This document shows, one piece after another, positions 23,849 to 34,932 of a DNA stretch of 49,507 bases (within the stretch, counting starts at the first letter, position 1; every line of letters starts with the position of its first letter). Source of the stretch: Apophysomyces variabilis. Taxonomy: Eukaryota > Mucoromycota > Mucoromycetes > Mucorales > Mucoraceae. Position numbers and translations under genes: made by a program. The notes under the pieces are model-generated. The model was given only the letters and a program-made list of their open reading frames with translations, did not search any database and was not told the origin of the DNA. The stretch covers positions 94,966-144,472 of the forward strand of contig MZZL01000050.1 of assembly GCA_002749535.1 (NCBI GenBank). Direction: 5' to 3'.

Positions 23849-26623
23849 ACGTTTCAGAAATCCATTCAACCTCATCTTAAAGCAAACAGTCTTATTCCCA
23901 AGACTTCATTCTGCACCATGCCAGAATCAGTTATCCACTTAGACACTCCTACAGGCAAAACTGCTTATTGTCATCAATATCCTTTGCCACAAATTCTGAC
24001 TCCTATTATACAGGAGCAAATTGACAAATGGCTCAATGATGGTATCATTACATACGCACCCATCAACATGGAATGGAACAGTCCGTTGACATTTGCTCCT
24101 AAGAAGGACGCTCAGGGCAATTACACAGGTCAACGTCCGTGTCTTGATCCACGACACATTAACAACCTCTTGCCTGACGATCGTTTCCCATTACCTCTTA
24201 TTCGAGAGATTTTTCAGAAGCTTTCTGGTGCTACCATATTCACTATATTAGATTTGAAAAATGCTTTTCACCAGTTTAAAATTTACGAACTGCATCAACA
24301 CAAAACCGCTTTTACTTTTAATGGCATCCAATACATGTTTAAAGGCTGTCCTTTTGGATTGAAACCAATCTCTTCCAAATTCCAAAGAGTCATGAACCTC
24401 TTGTACAAGGACACACCATTCATCTTAACCTTTGTTGACGACATTATCGTCTTCTCAAAATCACTTGAGGAACATACTGTACACGTTCAACAAGCTATTC
24501 AAAAACTTACGAACGTCAATCTTATACTAAATTCAGACAAATGTCATTTTACACAACAGTCTGTCCACTTACTGGGATTTTGCCTTAGCGCATAAGGCGT
24601 TTCACTGGACCCACGCAAGGTTACAAATGTTGAATAATAGCCACAGCCCAAAACAGGCAAAGATATCTAACGCTTTCTAGGGCTCGTCAATTACTTCAGA
24701 GAACACATCCCTTTAATCTCTACACTTACCGCACCATTGGACCAATTATGCAACGCTGGTAAACTAGATCATCTTTGGAGCAATGAACAGCAAGAGTCTT
24801 TTCTCAAAGTCAAACATGCGCTACAACATGCACCTGTACTTAGCCCAGCTGATACATCCTATCCTTTCTGTGTTGCTACTGACGCATCCAATGTGGGAAT
24901 TGGCGCCGTGCTTTACCAGGTCATTAATGGCCATTATTGCTACATTGGTTTCATGGCTCATTCATTATCTAAATCTGAATGCAACTATTCTATGACTAAA
25001 CGTGAACTTTTGGCTATTGTATACGCTTTTACAAAGTTCCACCAGTTTTTATGGGGTCGTCATTTCACTTTGTTTACTGACCACAAAGCATTGGTCTATT
25101 TACACACACAACCCATTGCTAGCCTGATGATGATCAATTGGTTAGACACCATTTACAACTACCATTGCACTATCATGCATCGTCCTGGGGTAAAAAACGT
25201 TTTGCCCGATGCTTTATCTCACCTTTTTAACTCTGCAAAAATGCTGATAGAGGGTAATACAGTCAAAACGCCTACAACTGAACAGAAATACCTGTCACAT
25301 AAAGCGCAACTTGACTACATCACACCACCTGAAACAGAACGTGCTAATATTATATTGCAAGCATACCTGAACGGTCATTTTGGCGTAGAAGCAATCGTTA
25401 ATGCAATCCATAGTGACGGAATGCATTGGGAAAATCTCAAACGCGATGCTCTTAACGCTGTCACTAGTTGTCCAGAATGTCAGCGCTTCAATATTGCTAA
25501 ACATGGTTATCATCCATTATGCAGTATTATAGCTAATGCACCCGGAGATCACTGGGCAATCGACCTGGGTGATTTAAACATTACTAGCAACAATGGTAAT
25601 AATTATATCTTAGTCATGGTTGACATATTTACTCACTTTTGTATTTTACAAGTGATATCTGACAAAACTGCACTCACAATTGCCAAACAACTCATTCATA
25701 TCTTTTGCAACTACGGCTTTCCCAAAGTCTTACAGTCCAACAATGGTACTGAGTTTGTTAATGAAATTTGTTCATTGCTTGTCAAGCATTCAGGGATCGA
25801 TCACAGACTGGTTACACCTTATCACCCACACGCTAATGGCGTAGCGGAAAAATGGGTTCACACAACCAAAGAAGTAGTGGTCAAATGCCTTCAAGGAGCA
25901 AAACGGGATTGGGATCTTTATGTACCTAGTGCACAACTGGCCATCAATACAAAACATGCCAAGCTGCACAAAACACAGCCCTTTGCACTCATGTTTGCAA
26001 GAAAACCTAACGTGCTGATGGATCACAGGGAAGTTAAAACTGGTGACGCCTCTTTGAACTCCAAAGATACAAAGGCACTCTATAAACGCCTTAAGGAAAT
26101 AGAGGACGTTGTCATACCAACTATACGCAAACGCACTGAGGCAATACAGGTAGCCCAACAAGGCAAATTCGCAGATAACCATCACATCATCCAATTTTCT
26201 GTTGGTAGCAAAGTCATGATCAAAAACATATCCTGCAAATCTAAAACAGATTATTGCTATAAAGGGCCATTCACAGTACATAGCAAGAACAAAGGAGGCA
26301 GCTATGTGCTGGTAGATGAAACAGGTGCACTGCTTGCCCGTAATATTCCTCCTTCACACATTAAGATGATTTCCCAAGACTCAGTAGTATCATCAGACAA
26401 TGTTTATAAAGTTCAAGCTATATTGGATCACAAAGGTAAAAATGGCAACTACCTTTACAGAGTATGATGGAAGAATTACACCGAGGAAGATGACACTTGG
26501 GAACCTCCTGAACACTTTAACGATCCATTATTAATTGATAAATATTGGCAAAGACAGAATATGAACGTTAAGTACAAACAGACCCAAGTTTCAATGAGGT
26601 CTTCTAAACGCAGACACACTTAG
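23849..26623 (+). pseudogene. Ty3-2 pol: RT, RNase H, integrase, chromodomain (inactivated)
   Basis: One frame runs from 23849 to TAG at 26621 with internal stops at 24593, 24635-24640, near 24668 and 26465. RT: DLKNAFHQF (motif A) and FVDDIIVFS (active site, 24431-24457). RNase H: FCVATDASNVGIGAVLY, KRELLAIVYAF, FTDHKALVYL. Integrase: CPECQ zinc part near 25474, DLGDL first Asp, then QSNNGTEF where the family has S-D-N-G, so the second catalytic Asp is Asn (near 25738), and VAEKWVH with the Glu. C-terminal chromodomain: VQAILDHKG...WKNYTEEDDTWEPPEHF (about 26414-26518), cut by TGA at 26465. Chromodomains direct integration to histone-marked chromatin. Confidence 0.92.
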
Positions 26624-26754
26624 GCAAGTCTTTTCCCTACTTTTTTCCCACTAGGTTTTTTCAAAAGGGTTTTTATCAACAACGCCGTTCAGTAGTTGCT
26701 ACACTACTTACAAGTGCTTCTATCAATCGGTTGTTCCAACCTGGTAGGAGGTAA

Positions 26755-27107
26755 TGTCATATCCATAGCTATAATGGATACTCTCACTACTCCGATTATG
26801 TCTAAATAGGGAAGATGGACTTTAAACATGAACTTATATAATATGGGATTAAGCAATCTTAACTCAGTTCCTTAATACAATGAACAATGCTGAGCTTCTA
26901 TGATTTGCTATGGAGAAGTCTCTCCATTATAGAAGGCAATTACAAATTACTTAATATAAAGCACAGTCCATAATCACAGTCCTGTCCATCTAGACCCACA
27001 GATATTTTAGTATAAAAGAGTAATGTTTTTATTTGAATAAAGATTATCCTACATTGAGTCTCGCGTATATTGCTTGTCTCTTTTTTCTCATCAGATAAAA
27101 CATTACA
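26755..27107 (+). repeat. Ty3-2 3' LTR
   Basis: 353 bp, TGTCATATCC...AAACATTACA, followed by the GTCAC duplication. It is preceded by a purine-rich tract at 26742-26754 that would prime plus-strand synthesis. Same length as the 5' LTR, with only transition differences. Confidence 0.95.
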
Positions 27108-27780
27108 GTCACATTTAGGTCAGTCAATCAAAATACTTTAGTCAAAAGTAAGAAGCAAGCTTTCCTATGACGTTGCGATTATATTAGCTATCAAAAGAAA
27201 AAAAAAAGAATGAGATGCTGTCAAATGAAAATAAAAGCTTACTAGTAAAGAACATGCTTTCAAGTTAAGGATGTATATCATTAAGATGATATATCATCAA
27301 TATTGTGAAAGTGAGTTTGCCAATGAAGAAGTACTAAAACACCATAGAGTGAAAAAAAAGCAGAGAAAAAAGTTTGTAAAAGAAAAGGATAAGTAAAAAG
27401 AAAATGCAAATAACCCTATAAAAAAGAAAAAAAAACCATGTTAAAAGCGCATGATATAAATATTGACGCAGTTCTTAGGAATCACACATACACTGTCATA
27501 CTGCTTATATTTTTACATTTACTAGTTTTTCTCTTTTGAGAAAGGAGAGACTAAACAATACTGAAGATTGCTCCCCCCATGGAAAAATGGGTAAAACATC
27601 ATATATTACCCAGGGGTAAAATGTAGGTAAAACGCCTACTCTACTGCAGTAACTGTTGCCTTTATTCTCTTTCCTCTTTTTTGTCTAACCATACTTTCAG
27701 AGTTTATCTTTGTATATTTTATAGTTATATGTATCTTGACAGGTTGCTCAAGGATGATCAACACTCTGAGGGGAGGATAT

Positions 27781-28058
27781 TGTCATATCTTTTTTGCTAC
27801 TTTCAGAATATGCATGTTCCATATGACCAATTAGTAACACAAACGCTCAATATAACTCACATTATAAAAGTGTACTCCAAGTACAACTCTCCATGACTTA
27901 CATTCCATCAAGCTTACAGCAAAGCAGTTAGTATAAATATCTAAAATAGAAAACACAATAAACATTATCTATTATTTGTCTTTATTTGTTATTGTCACTT
28001 TCATCTATCTTCCTTGGTGATCTTGCACGGTTATATCAGATCAAGGATTGATATGACA
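27781..28058 (+). repeat. Ty3-1 3' LTR
   Basis: 278 bp opening with TGTCATATC and closing with GATATGACA, a 9-bp perfect inverted pair. It is preceded by the polypurine tract GAGGGGAGGATA. It contains TATAAATA near 27931 and AATAAAC near 27957, consistent with promoter and polyadenylation functions. No 5' partner is in the window. Confidence 0.8.
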
Positions 28059-28767
28059 CATAGTGTCGTTTTTGTAAAGTCGATTCATAGCTACTGTTTT
28101 GGACGTGAGTTGCCAATCAAGCTGGAATATAGAAATTGTAAAAGAACAGAAGTAAAAGATAAAAGTGTACGAGGGAATTTGATGATGTTTATTTTTCACA
28201 AACTATCCAAACTATTTATACATATGATATTTCTATAATTTTCTATGAAGCTGAAGATGTGAGAAGTATCTAGAAACTTCTTGGAAACCAATCACAACTT
28301 CAAGAACTTCTTGGAAAGCTTTAGCAAAAAGAGTCTTTGCATTCATGCGCCGATTCCAGCTCCGACAATAGAAAGAAAATACTGCGCATGACAGTCATAC
28401 ATAGTATTTTTTTCCTGATCTGAGTTTTCTTCCTGGCAAAGGTCAAACCCACTGGGGATCAAGGGTAACAAAAGAGATAGAGAATAAACAGATGATTGTC
28501 TTTATTGCTAAATAAATCTATAGATATTTATATTTTTTCTAAAACTAATTGTAACAATGCTGAGACAGATGAGCATTCAAAATAAGTAAAATGAACAGAC
28601 AAGAGATTATGTAATAATTTCACTGAGCATGGTCTTCCTGGAGATGTTGCTGTTTTGTGATGAAGACCGATGCGTTAGACGTTTGCCGTTTTTGGACCAA
28701 GGCCAACCTGACCAAAATGTTTGTGTCACTACAATTTTGCAGACACGACACGACATAATAAAAATTT
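28059..28767. other. Unassigned stretch, possible inverted LTR remnant
   Basis: No gene. On the minus strand TATAAATAG (near 28215) followed by AATAAAC (near 28190) resembles an LTR promoter and poly(A) arrangement. Upstream of it (28270-28320) are several TTC/GAA inverted pentamers (TCTAGAAACTTCTTGGAA, TTCAAGAACTTCTTGGAA) similar to heat-shock-factor sites. No LTR ends could be identified. Confidence 0.3.
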
Positions 28768-28838
28768 TCCCCAACGGGGAATCGAACCCCGGCCGTCGGT
28801 GTGAGAGACCGAAATCCTAACCACTGGACCATTGAGGA
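28768..28838 (-). tRNA. tRNA-Glu (anticodon CTC)
   Basis: 71 nt on the minus strand. Acceptor stem TCCTCAA/TTGGGGA (one U-G pair), D arm GGTCCAGTGGTTAGGATT, anticodon stem TCGGT/ACCGA with loop CTCTCAC giving anticodon CTC, and T arm with the internal promoter B box GGTTCGATTCC. No intron. A TTTTT run follows about four bases past the 3' end (28762-28766) and would stop RNA polymerase III. It is the only clear host gene in the window. It reads GAG codons in translation. Confidence 0.95.
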
Positions 28839-29829
28839 AACTCTGTATTGACATGGTGCGTGATCTCATTTCTGGCCGTCCCAAGGAAGTAAAAAAATAC
28901 AGAAATGAAGCGCTTGCGTATACTCGATTCTACGGAAAGTCTTAATCTTCTTCCTGTCTCTTTAATTATGTGCACCACGTTCTTGGAGGTATATGATACT
29001 TAGGGTGAAGTTTATGTGCAACATATTTGGCTGGGATACAACGTCTGGCAGTTGTTGGTACACCACATCTTTTGAAGTACACTACCTTTACGAACCAAAA
29101 GATAGACACACAACAGACTTCAATGGTGCATAACTTTTGTGAATGATGAACCTACCACTTAACCTTGACCTAGGTAAAACTGGTGTTACACAATGCTATC
29201 ATCTCTGCATTTTATTGTTCTATCCTGATATATACACTGTTGTCTTTTAAGTCAACATAGTATAATTTATAATTATTTTCTTTTATTTATTATTGCTATC
29301 TTCTGTTTTATCTATTCTTTTATTAGTTTCCTTTCCTAAAGATCTTGTCCCACTAATACAAAGTTTAGTAGAAATTTTCTATTAATAAAAAGATAAGGAC
29401 AAAGAAAATGGAAAGAAAGGGTAAAAGTGATATCTAAAAACCCTTTTTGTGCCTCAAGCTCTATTTATACTCTAAAATTTGTCTTGGTCAAGTTATATTA
29501 TTGTCATTGAATCATTGTGAATCATTGAAGCATATAATTGACAGAAGTTTATTGTGTATTTTATGAGAGTCTTTTTTCTGGTACCCTTCTATTATTGTAT
29601 TTCCTTCTTTCAATCACCTTTATTTTATTATTCTCTTTTAAAATTCTTTAACACTCTTCTTATGGTTGAGATTATCTTATTGTACCCTTCTTTTTTTATT
29701 AATTGTAATTACATTGTATCCTTTTTTTCTAAGTGTTATATTTATTGTGCGCCCCTTCCCTTCCTATATATATTTGTATTCTCTTTATTTTGTACTCTTC
29801 TGTCACAAGACAAAGCACTGCACATGTCA
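28839..29829. other. AT-rich intergenic DNA, no gene seen
   Basis: No ORF with recognisable features; the long plus-strand frame around 29554-29868 is a low-complexity F/L/Y-rich reading of T-rich DNA. A TTTATACTC near 29467 is the only promoter-like element noted. Confidence 0.4.
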
Positions 29830-30057
29830 GTATTAATAACTTATATGATAGTTTTTCAGGCCTCATGACCTAAGTAAATATGGAAAGAATAAAAAGATAG
29901 AGCCTTTGGAAGTAAGAATAGTAGAAAGTTTATCTTGCTCTTTAAAAAGTACATGGCTAGATATACTATATATTGGCTTAGGTGTGCAATTTTTGCTCTT
30001 AGTTTGATACATATTTGCCTTGTATTACACAACTTCTATAAACCTAATTAATATATT
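29830..30057 (+). repeat. Left flank repeat, inverted copy at 48010-48275
   Basis: Aligns with the reverse complement of 48010-48275 (shared blocks such as GGAAAGAAT-AAAAGAT-GAGCCTTTGG). Most differences near the CACTA-3 tip are transitions. The left copy is cut at the CACTA-3 tip, while the right copy continues roughly 125 bp further inward before the other tip. Confidence 0.7.
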
Positions 30058-30260
30058 CACTACAGTAACTGGGTTCATTGAAAGTAGGGAAAATTCACTG
30101 AAAGTAGTAATTCCTATTTTTGTATAAGTAGGGAAAATCTATTAAAAGTAGGGATTACTGAAAGTAGGGAAAATTACTAAAAGTAGTAATTATTTAAAGT
30201 AGGGAAAAACAGTAAAAAATAGTAATTACAAATAATAGCTTTTATTGAATAAACCGACCC
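30058..30260. repeat. CACTA-3 left subterminal array
   Basis: TIR followed by about ten ACTGAAAGTAGGGAAAAT / ACTAAAAGTAGT motifs. The matching inverted array is at 47690-47903. Differences between the two ends are transitions only by my reading. Confidence 0.85.
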
Positions 30261-31278
30261 TAGTAATTGTACTAACAATAAACATATACCTAGTGTATCC
30301 CTACATTACCATACTTACCTAACACTAAAAGAATGGTTTAACAACTAATAAATATATACTATCATGCAGTTGCTTCCACATGCTTAAACTGTAAAACAAA
30401 TATGAACGTTGATCAATTGATGAGTATGTAAAAACAATGATAAGTCTGAAGTTAGGGAACAGAACAGCCTAATAAGTGTATAAGAAGTGATACCAATATA
30501 CGGACATAGTTATTACTAGTATAAAAAAGACAACAATGAGGTTGAAGACTAAAATAAAAAGGAGTACAAAAACAGGTAAGCAACTATCTATTAAGAATAA
30601 GAGAAGATTTACAGTAGAATAGACAGCAAGAAAATGTAATTGAAAAGCTAAATTTACCTGTAAGTACAAGATAACTGATAGGAAAAGTTAATTTACCTGA
30701 ATAGATTACTTTGTAAAAAACATGATACAATCATATTAAAAATAGAGCCAATGATTTAAATCCTAGGAAAGTAAATGCTAAAGTAATAATACAAGTGAGA
30801 AAAAATAGTACAGAAAGACAGCGTCTTACATATGACCTTAAGGAAAGGCAGAATAAAATGACAGGCTGGAACCTTTAGGTGACATGGCATTACAGTAGCT
30901 GTCCTTTATATAATAGAATATTAGCAGACAGAATAAAAGAACTGAATACTTACAGGCATTTTACTATAAGGGAAATGGAGTTTTAATGGCAAGAGAAAAG
31001 TAAAGCAATAGAAAAAGTAAGCAAAGTAAAAGAAAAGAGTATACAACTAAAAAAAGACTGGCGCAAATTTGTCATTAGAAAATAAAAGGCATTTATTGGC
31101 TGTTTATTTCTATCTAATCTATGTGACGCCTGCCCTGTCTTCCCCCTTCCTCTGCACAGCACTATAGTGGCAAAGACAGAAAAGTCTGCTCTAAAATATC
31201 AGCTGCTGTTACATTCACTCCAGACTTTTTCCTAACAATAACTTTAATAAATGAATCATACAATTCAAATCAACTGTC

Positions 31279-31944
31279 TTACTTCTTTGCAGCATTGTAA
31301 GCATTTTCCCATCTGCAAGTGATGAGAAAAGTAACTCCCCAATTACTCTCACAGAGGTCCAAAGGCACACCCATTTGAAGCCTAACTTGCTCCATCATCA
31401 TGAAAGCCTGCTCACGCTTGGCAGCAGACACCAAACTCCAGGGCTTATCATGGGTAGAGAAGCTGCACACTGTCTTCAATTGCTCCACAATGACAGTTGT
31501 CTTCTTTCCAAGCAGTACATAGATTGCTTGCAGAATATACACTGGTTGCGTGGGGTTCTGCGCAAAAATAAGGGACCTCAAACTCTTCACAACTGAAACC
31601 TTTGTCTCTTGTTTCTTGCGGTTCTTCCCTTCTAGCCATGCTTTTACTGCGTTGTCTATTTCCTCAAGAATGTAGCAGTAGTTATTCTTTATGCACTGTG
31701 AAGAAGGGATATTATGGACAATAGATGGGATTGACTAGCTGTTTAGGCTAATGTCAGATACATCTAGTGATTGCTAACTGTTTGCTATAATTGCACTATT
31801 TTCTTCTCATCTTTGAAACGTCCTTTCTACAGCAGCCTCTATTATGTCAGGGAGTTTTTCTTGCAACTTCTCTATCAGCATGGTTACAATGCAGGATTCT
31901 ACATCTTCCCTTGAGCGTTTGTTGTTTGAAGTGGTAGTAGACAT
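31279..31944 (-). pseudogene. CACTA-3 left-arm companion protein, pseudogene
   Basis: Reads from ATG at 31944 (MSTTTSNNKRSRED) to TAA at 31279. It matches the right-arm copy over its whole length. The N-terminal part through KLQEKLPDIIEAAVERTFQR is open here, including a CAA codon where the right-arm copy has TGA. It is then broken by TGA (an Arg codon in the partner) near 31805 and TAG shortly after. The C-terminal half (31279-31590) is open and carries PLDLCESNWG and CRWENAYNAAKK. Unknown family; probable DNA-binding accessory protein by analogy with other CACTA elements. Confidence 0.75.
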
Positions 31945-32468
31945 GTCAGTTGTAAAATTTAAAAAAAAGAGATATAATAAATAGATATAGTACAATCACT
32001 TAACTGTTCACTATATATATATGTAGCCTTTCCATCATCTGCAAAACGTTGTGGCCAATACAAACCCTAATTGATGATGAAGTAATTGATAATCATGCAA
32101 TTCAAAGAGATTATAATAAGATCATAGTTGAATATAATGAACAATGCTGAAATGATTGCAAGATATAATGGCTAATAGCAGAAATCTAACAAGATAGAGA
32201 TGATTATCAACAAGAAAAGATAGCAAATGATGATGAAAGACTGCGTTTGTCAGTTGTTCATAGATGCTATTGATTGTACTATATTAATGACATTCCAAAT
32301 ATAGAAAAGCAATCTGTCAGAGGCATAGGCAGAGATAGATAATGGCAGTATCAAAATCAGTAATTGCTTTTTGTTATACACACAGTATAGGCAATATACT
32401 GCAAGTAGATTTTTCAATGTCCAAAGATAGTGCAATTGATCTATCATTCTATAATACTATTATACAAT

Positions 32469-32540
32469 GATTACCTTATCCAACCTAGATCTGATGTCTT
32501 GTTCAAAAATGATCATCTTATCTAACATAGATTTGATGTC
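32469..32540. promoter_or_regulatory. Direct repeat pair between CACTA-3 divergent genes
   Basis: Two copies, 32469-32498 and 32511-32540, of a 30-bp sequence (ATTACCTTATCCAACCTAGA / ATCATCTTATCTAACATAGA cores) that is the inverse of the pair at 12311-12382 in CACTA-1. Both pairs lie between the two divergent genes, upstream of the transposase start. Conserved position and spacing suggest a binding site. Confidence 0.5.
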
Positions 32541-32653
32541 TTGTTTAAAAAAATCTTCTTATAATAAATACATATATATAAGCCCTCTTTGTTTTAATCA
32601 TTTCTTGTATCTTACCTTTATTTTTTTTCTTGAGATTACTGTACCTATCTACC

Positions 32654-34932
32654 ATGACCCTCCCAACTATCACTATATGCAACACTTGCAAAATTACCTT
32701 TACCAACAAAAACAAATACAACCGTCATCTGAAAGCATGTTTTATAAAGCATGAAAAGGATCTGATCAGGCTTGTTTCTATCAATAATGAATTTATGGTA
32801 AGTAGTATATGCCAATCAGTCATAATATGTACTAACCTTGCTTTGATTTCTATATAGGATGTTGACAGCTATACTGAAGACATTGACGATGATCACACCA
32901 CATTAATCGAATGGATTCAAGCCTTGGACACTCTGGCAGATAATTATTTCAATGATAAGACTTCATCTAATGAATTAGAAACTGAAGAAGGCAATTGCAT
33001 CAACTTTCCATCTAAAGTTCTTGATGAAATAAAGAGAGCAATAGAAACTGATAATTGTAAATAGACTGACAGTAGTAGTATCTTACTAAAAGATGCAATA
33101 GTCGACCATTACTTTGATCCTATAGAACTCTATATAGAATCAGTCAAGAATCATCCCTGCATAATCGAGTATAAACGCACTGCTCAATGGACCTATACAG
33201 AATGCTTCAGCATAAAGCTGTTTAAGACAGCAGTTTTATCCAACGTTTTACGTAAAGCATACAATGATATTGTAAAGATCTTCAAGGAATTCTTAAATGT
33301 TGTGTAATCAGATACATGTGTCTTTTTCTAATTCTGTTTAAATGTTCTTACCAATGGACATAGATTGAAGCATAATGCATTCACCACTTCTGAGCTATTA
33401 TTTGTCTGAACAATTAATAAAGGACGCTTATCACGTTGAGCCAAAGATATATGATGTTTGTCCAGAAGGTTGTGTTCTGTATATAAGCTATAATGACATG
33501 ATAAAGTGTCCACACTATGGCAAAGTGCATTATACAGAGTTGAATAAACGTCAGTTGAATGGTGAGGTCATTAAGAAGCCAGTGCAAAGCATAACCATGC
33601 TTCTGGTTGCTGAGCAGCTTGCCCTCATGCTAGGCAATGAGGAAACTCATAAGTTGCTCTCCTACCGCCATTCATGTGAGCATGCCAATGGAACATATAT
33701 GGACTTCTTTGATGGCCAAGTGTATGAATCACTGCGTAATGAGAAGCAGCTATTGAGAGGAAGCTATGACATTGGTCTCTCCTTGTATGTCAATGGTTTC
33801 TAACCTTTTAATAGTAGCAACACCTCATTGATGATAATGCACCTGATGGTTCTCAACTTTGACCCCTCTAAATGGTAATATTAAACAAATTTGCATGATG
33901 AAACTAATCAAGTTGCCTTGCCTTTTTAGCTATGAGTGTGGTATACGTCGCTGTCATAGTGTGACTTCCTAGTACTTATGTTCTATGAACAGGATGATCA
34001 GAATTAACGTGTTTCTATTTACAGTGAACTTCTCTAGTTTGGAACACCAACTACACCTCTTCTCTAAATCAGAGATCTATCACTGAGGATGAAGACAAGG
34101 TGATACTGCTCTACTGCAGTTATTACACTTAGCTAAATCATATACCTATCACTAAGAAGAACGTTCACTAATTATAAATTCTGCATAAGAGCAAATAATT
34201 ATAAATAAGCAGACAAGTTGAATGAAATAAAGATATTCAACAGTCTCAAAGGATTCTATCTGTCCCTTTTTCTATCTACATATAACACAATGAGAACTGC
34301 AACATGCTTCAGTTGGGCATCACGCCAGGTCCAAGTGCCCCAAAGAGTATCTGGTCCTTTCTTCGGCCGTTCCTTCATAAGCTGCAAGACCTTGAACCCA
34401 ATGGCTTAGTCATTAAAACTCCTGATGGTAGTAACATTGCTGCAAAAGTTCATTTACTTCTTGCCACTGGTGACATCCCTGTGGTTGCCAGCCTCTGCAA
34501 CCATACTAGCTTTTCCTCTTACTATAGTTGCCAGCAGTGCCTCATCAGAGGAGAAAAAACCAGTGGTATGTACTTCATCCCTGATCTGTCTCTACCCTTC
34601 CAAAGATGTCCACAGGAACAATTTGCTCAAGGTGATATGGTATGTGAGATGGATCCTATCACAAGTCATACGTTATATACTAAAAAACTTTTTCAATTAT
34701 TACTTATGCTTAACAAGAACAAGATATCAAAGCACCAGTTCCATTCACATTGTTGAGCACGTTCACAGGTGCATATTTCTTTGGTTTAGATGAGATGCAT
34801 CTGTTGGGACATGGATTAGGAAGATTGCTTTGGAGCATGCTCATAAATGACAAGGAGAAGTTCAGTTGCAACAAACTGGATAAGCATGGGAACATCATTG
34901 CACGGTATCCATTTACTCTTAAGAATCGAAAT
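32654..34932 (+). pseudogene. CACTA-3 transposase, truncated by hAT-3
   Basis: ATG at 32654 gives MTLPTITICNTCKITF with the C-X2-C-X12-H-X3-C finger ending YNRHLKAC. An intron spans 32798-32857, followed by an acidic region. Later blocks: DVCPEGC...CPHYGK (one zinc Cys lost to Tyr), LQLGITPG (34304), LLATGDIPVVASLCNHT...CQQC, and GLDEMHLLGHGLGRLLWSM (34785-34841). Defects include TAA at 33304 where CACTA-1 has CAA, a lost splice donor just after it (AT for GT), and TAA at 33801. The frame ends at hAT-3, so the last third with the ERTNG and SLG-ending blocks is missing from this element. Confidence 0.8.

Larger units (their letters stand above)
17313..27107 (+). mobile_element. Ty3-2: complete Ty3 chromovirus-type retrotransposon, inactive
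   Basis: Two 353-bp LTRs (17313-17665 and 26755-27107) start TG and end CA and are flanked by the 5-bp duplication GTCAC (17308-17312 and 27108-27112). Order between them: gag with zinc knuckle, protease, RT, RNase H, integrase and chromodomain, which is the Ty3/gypsy order. The insertion site is confirmed by the undisturbed homologous site in NA-A near 7207-7211. hAT-2 splits its gag. I found no clear tRNA primer-binding site after the 5' LTR. A purine-rich TGGTAGGAGGTAA precedes the 3' LTR. Confidence 0.95.
16534..27642 (+). mobile_element. NA-B: non-autonomous DNA element split by Ty3-2
   Basis: Element sequence is 16534-17312 plus 27113-27642, about 1.3 kb once Ty3-2 is ignored. Both ends carry clustered GGGTAAAAC/GTTTTACCC motifs (16548-16690 and 27585-27632) with inverted near-tips CGTTTTACC...GGTAAAACG. 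An 8-bp palindromic ACTGCAGT flanks both sides (16526-16533 and 27643-27650) and fits a target duplication in Ty3-1. The interior has no meaningful ORF. It aligns in reverse complement with NA-A, whose subterminal motif is GGTAGAA instead of GGTAAAA. Confidence 0.75.
14929..28058 (+). mobile_element. Ty3-1: decayed Ty3-type retrotransposon 3' part, carrying nested insertions
   Basis: Its own sequence is 14929-16533 plus 27651-28058; everything between is the nested NA-B element. It begins abruptly inside the RNase H domain at the CACTA-1 border, runs through integrase, then a polypurine tract (GAGGGGAGGATA, 27768-27779) and the 3' LTR. The 5' half, including gag, protease, RT and the 5' LTR, is absent from this window. 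It is one of the oldest layers of the nest because NA-B, Ty3-2 and hAT-2 all sit inside it. Confidence 0.75.

Noticed and set aside
25790..26281. 163-residue minus-strand ORF
   Set aside because: It is the antisense shadow of the Ty3-2 integrase.
29554..29868. 104-residue hydrophobic ORF
   Set aside because: Low-complexity T-rich sequence with no motif or conserved partner in the inverted flank.
30469..30669. 66-residue hydrophobic ORF on the minus strand, similar frame at 40446-40652
   Set aside because: Present in both CACTA-3 arms only because the DNA is duplicated; differences do not favour silent sites and no motif is visible.
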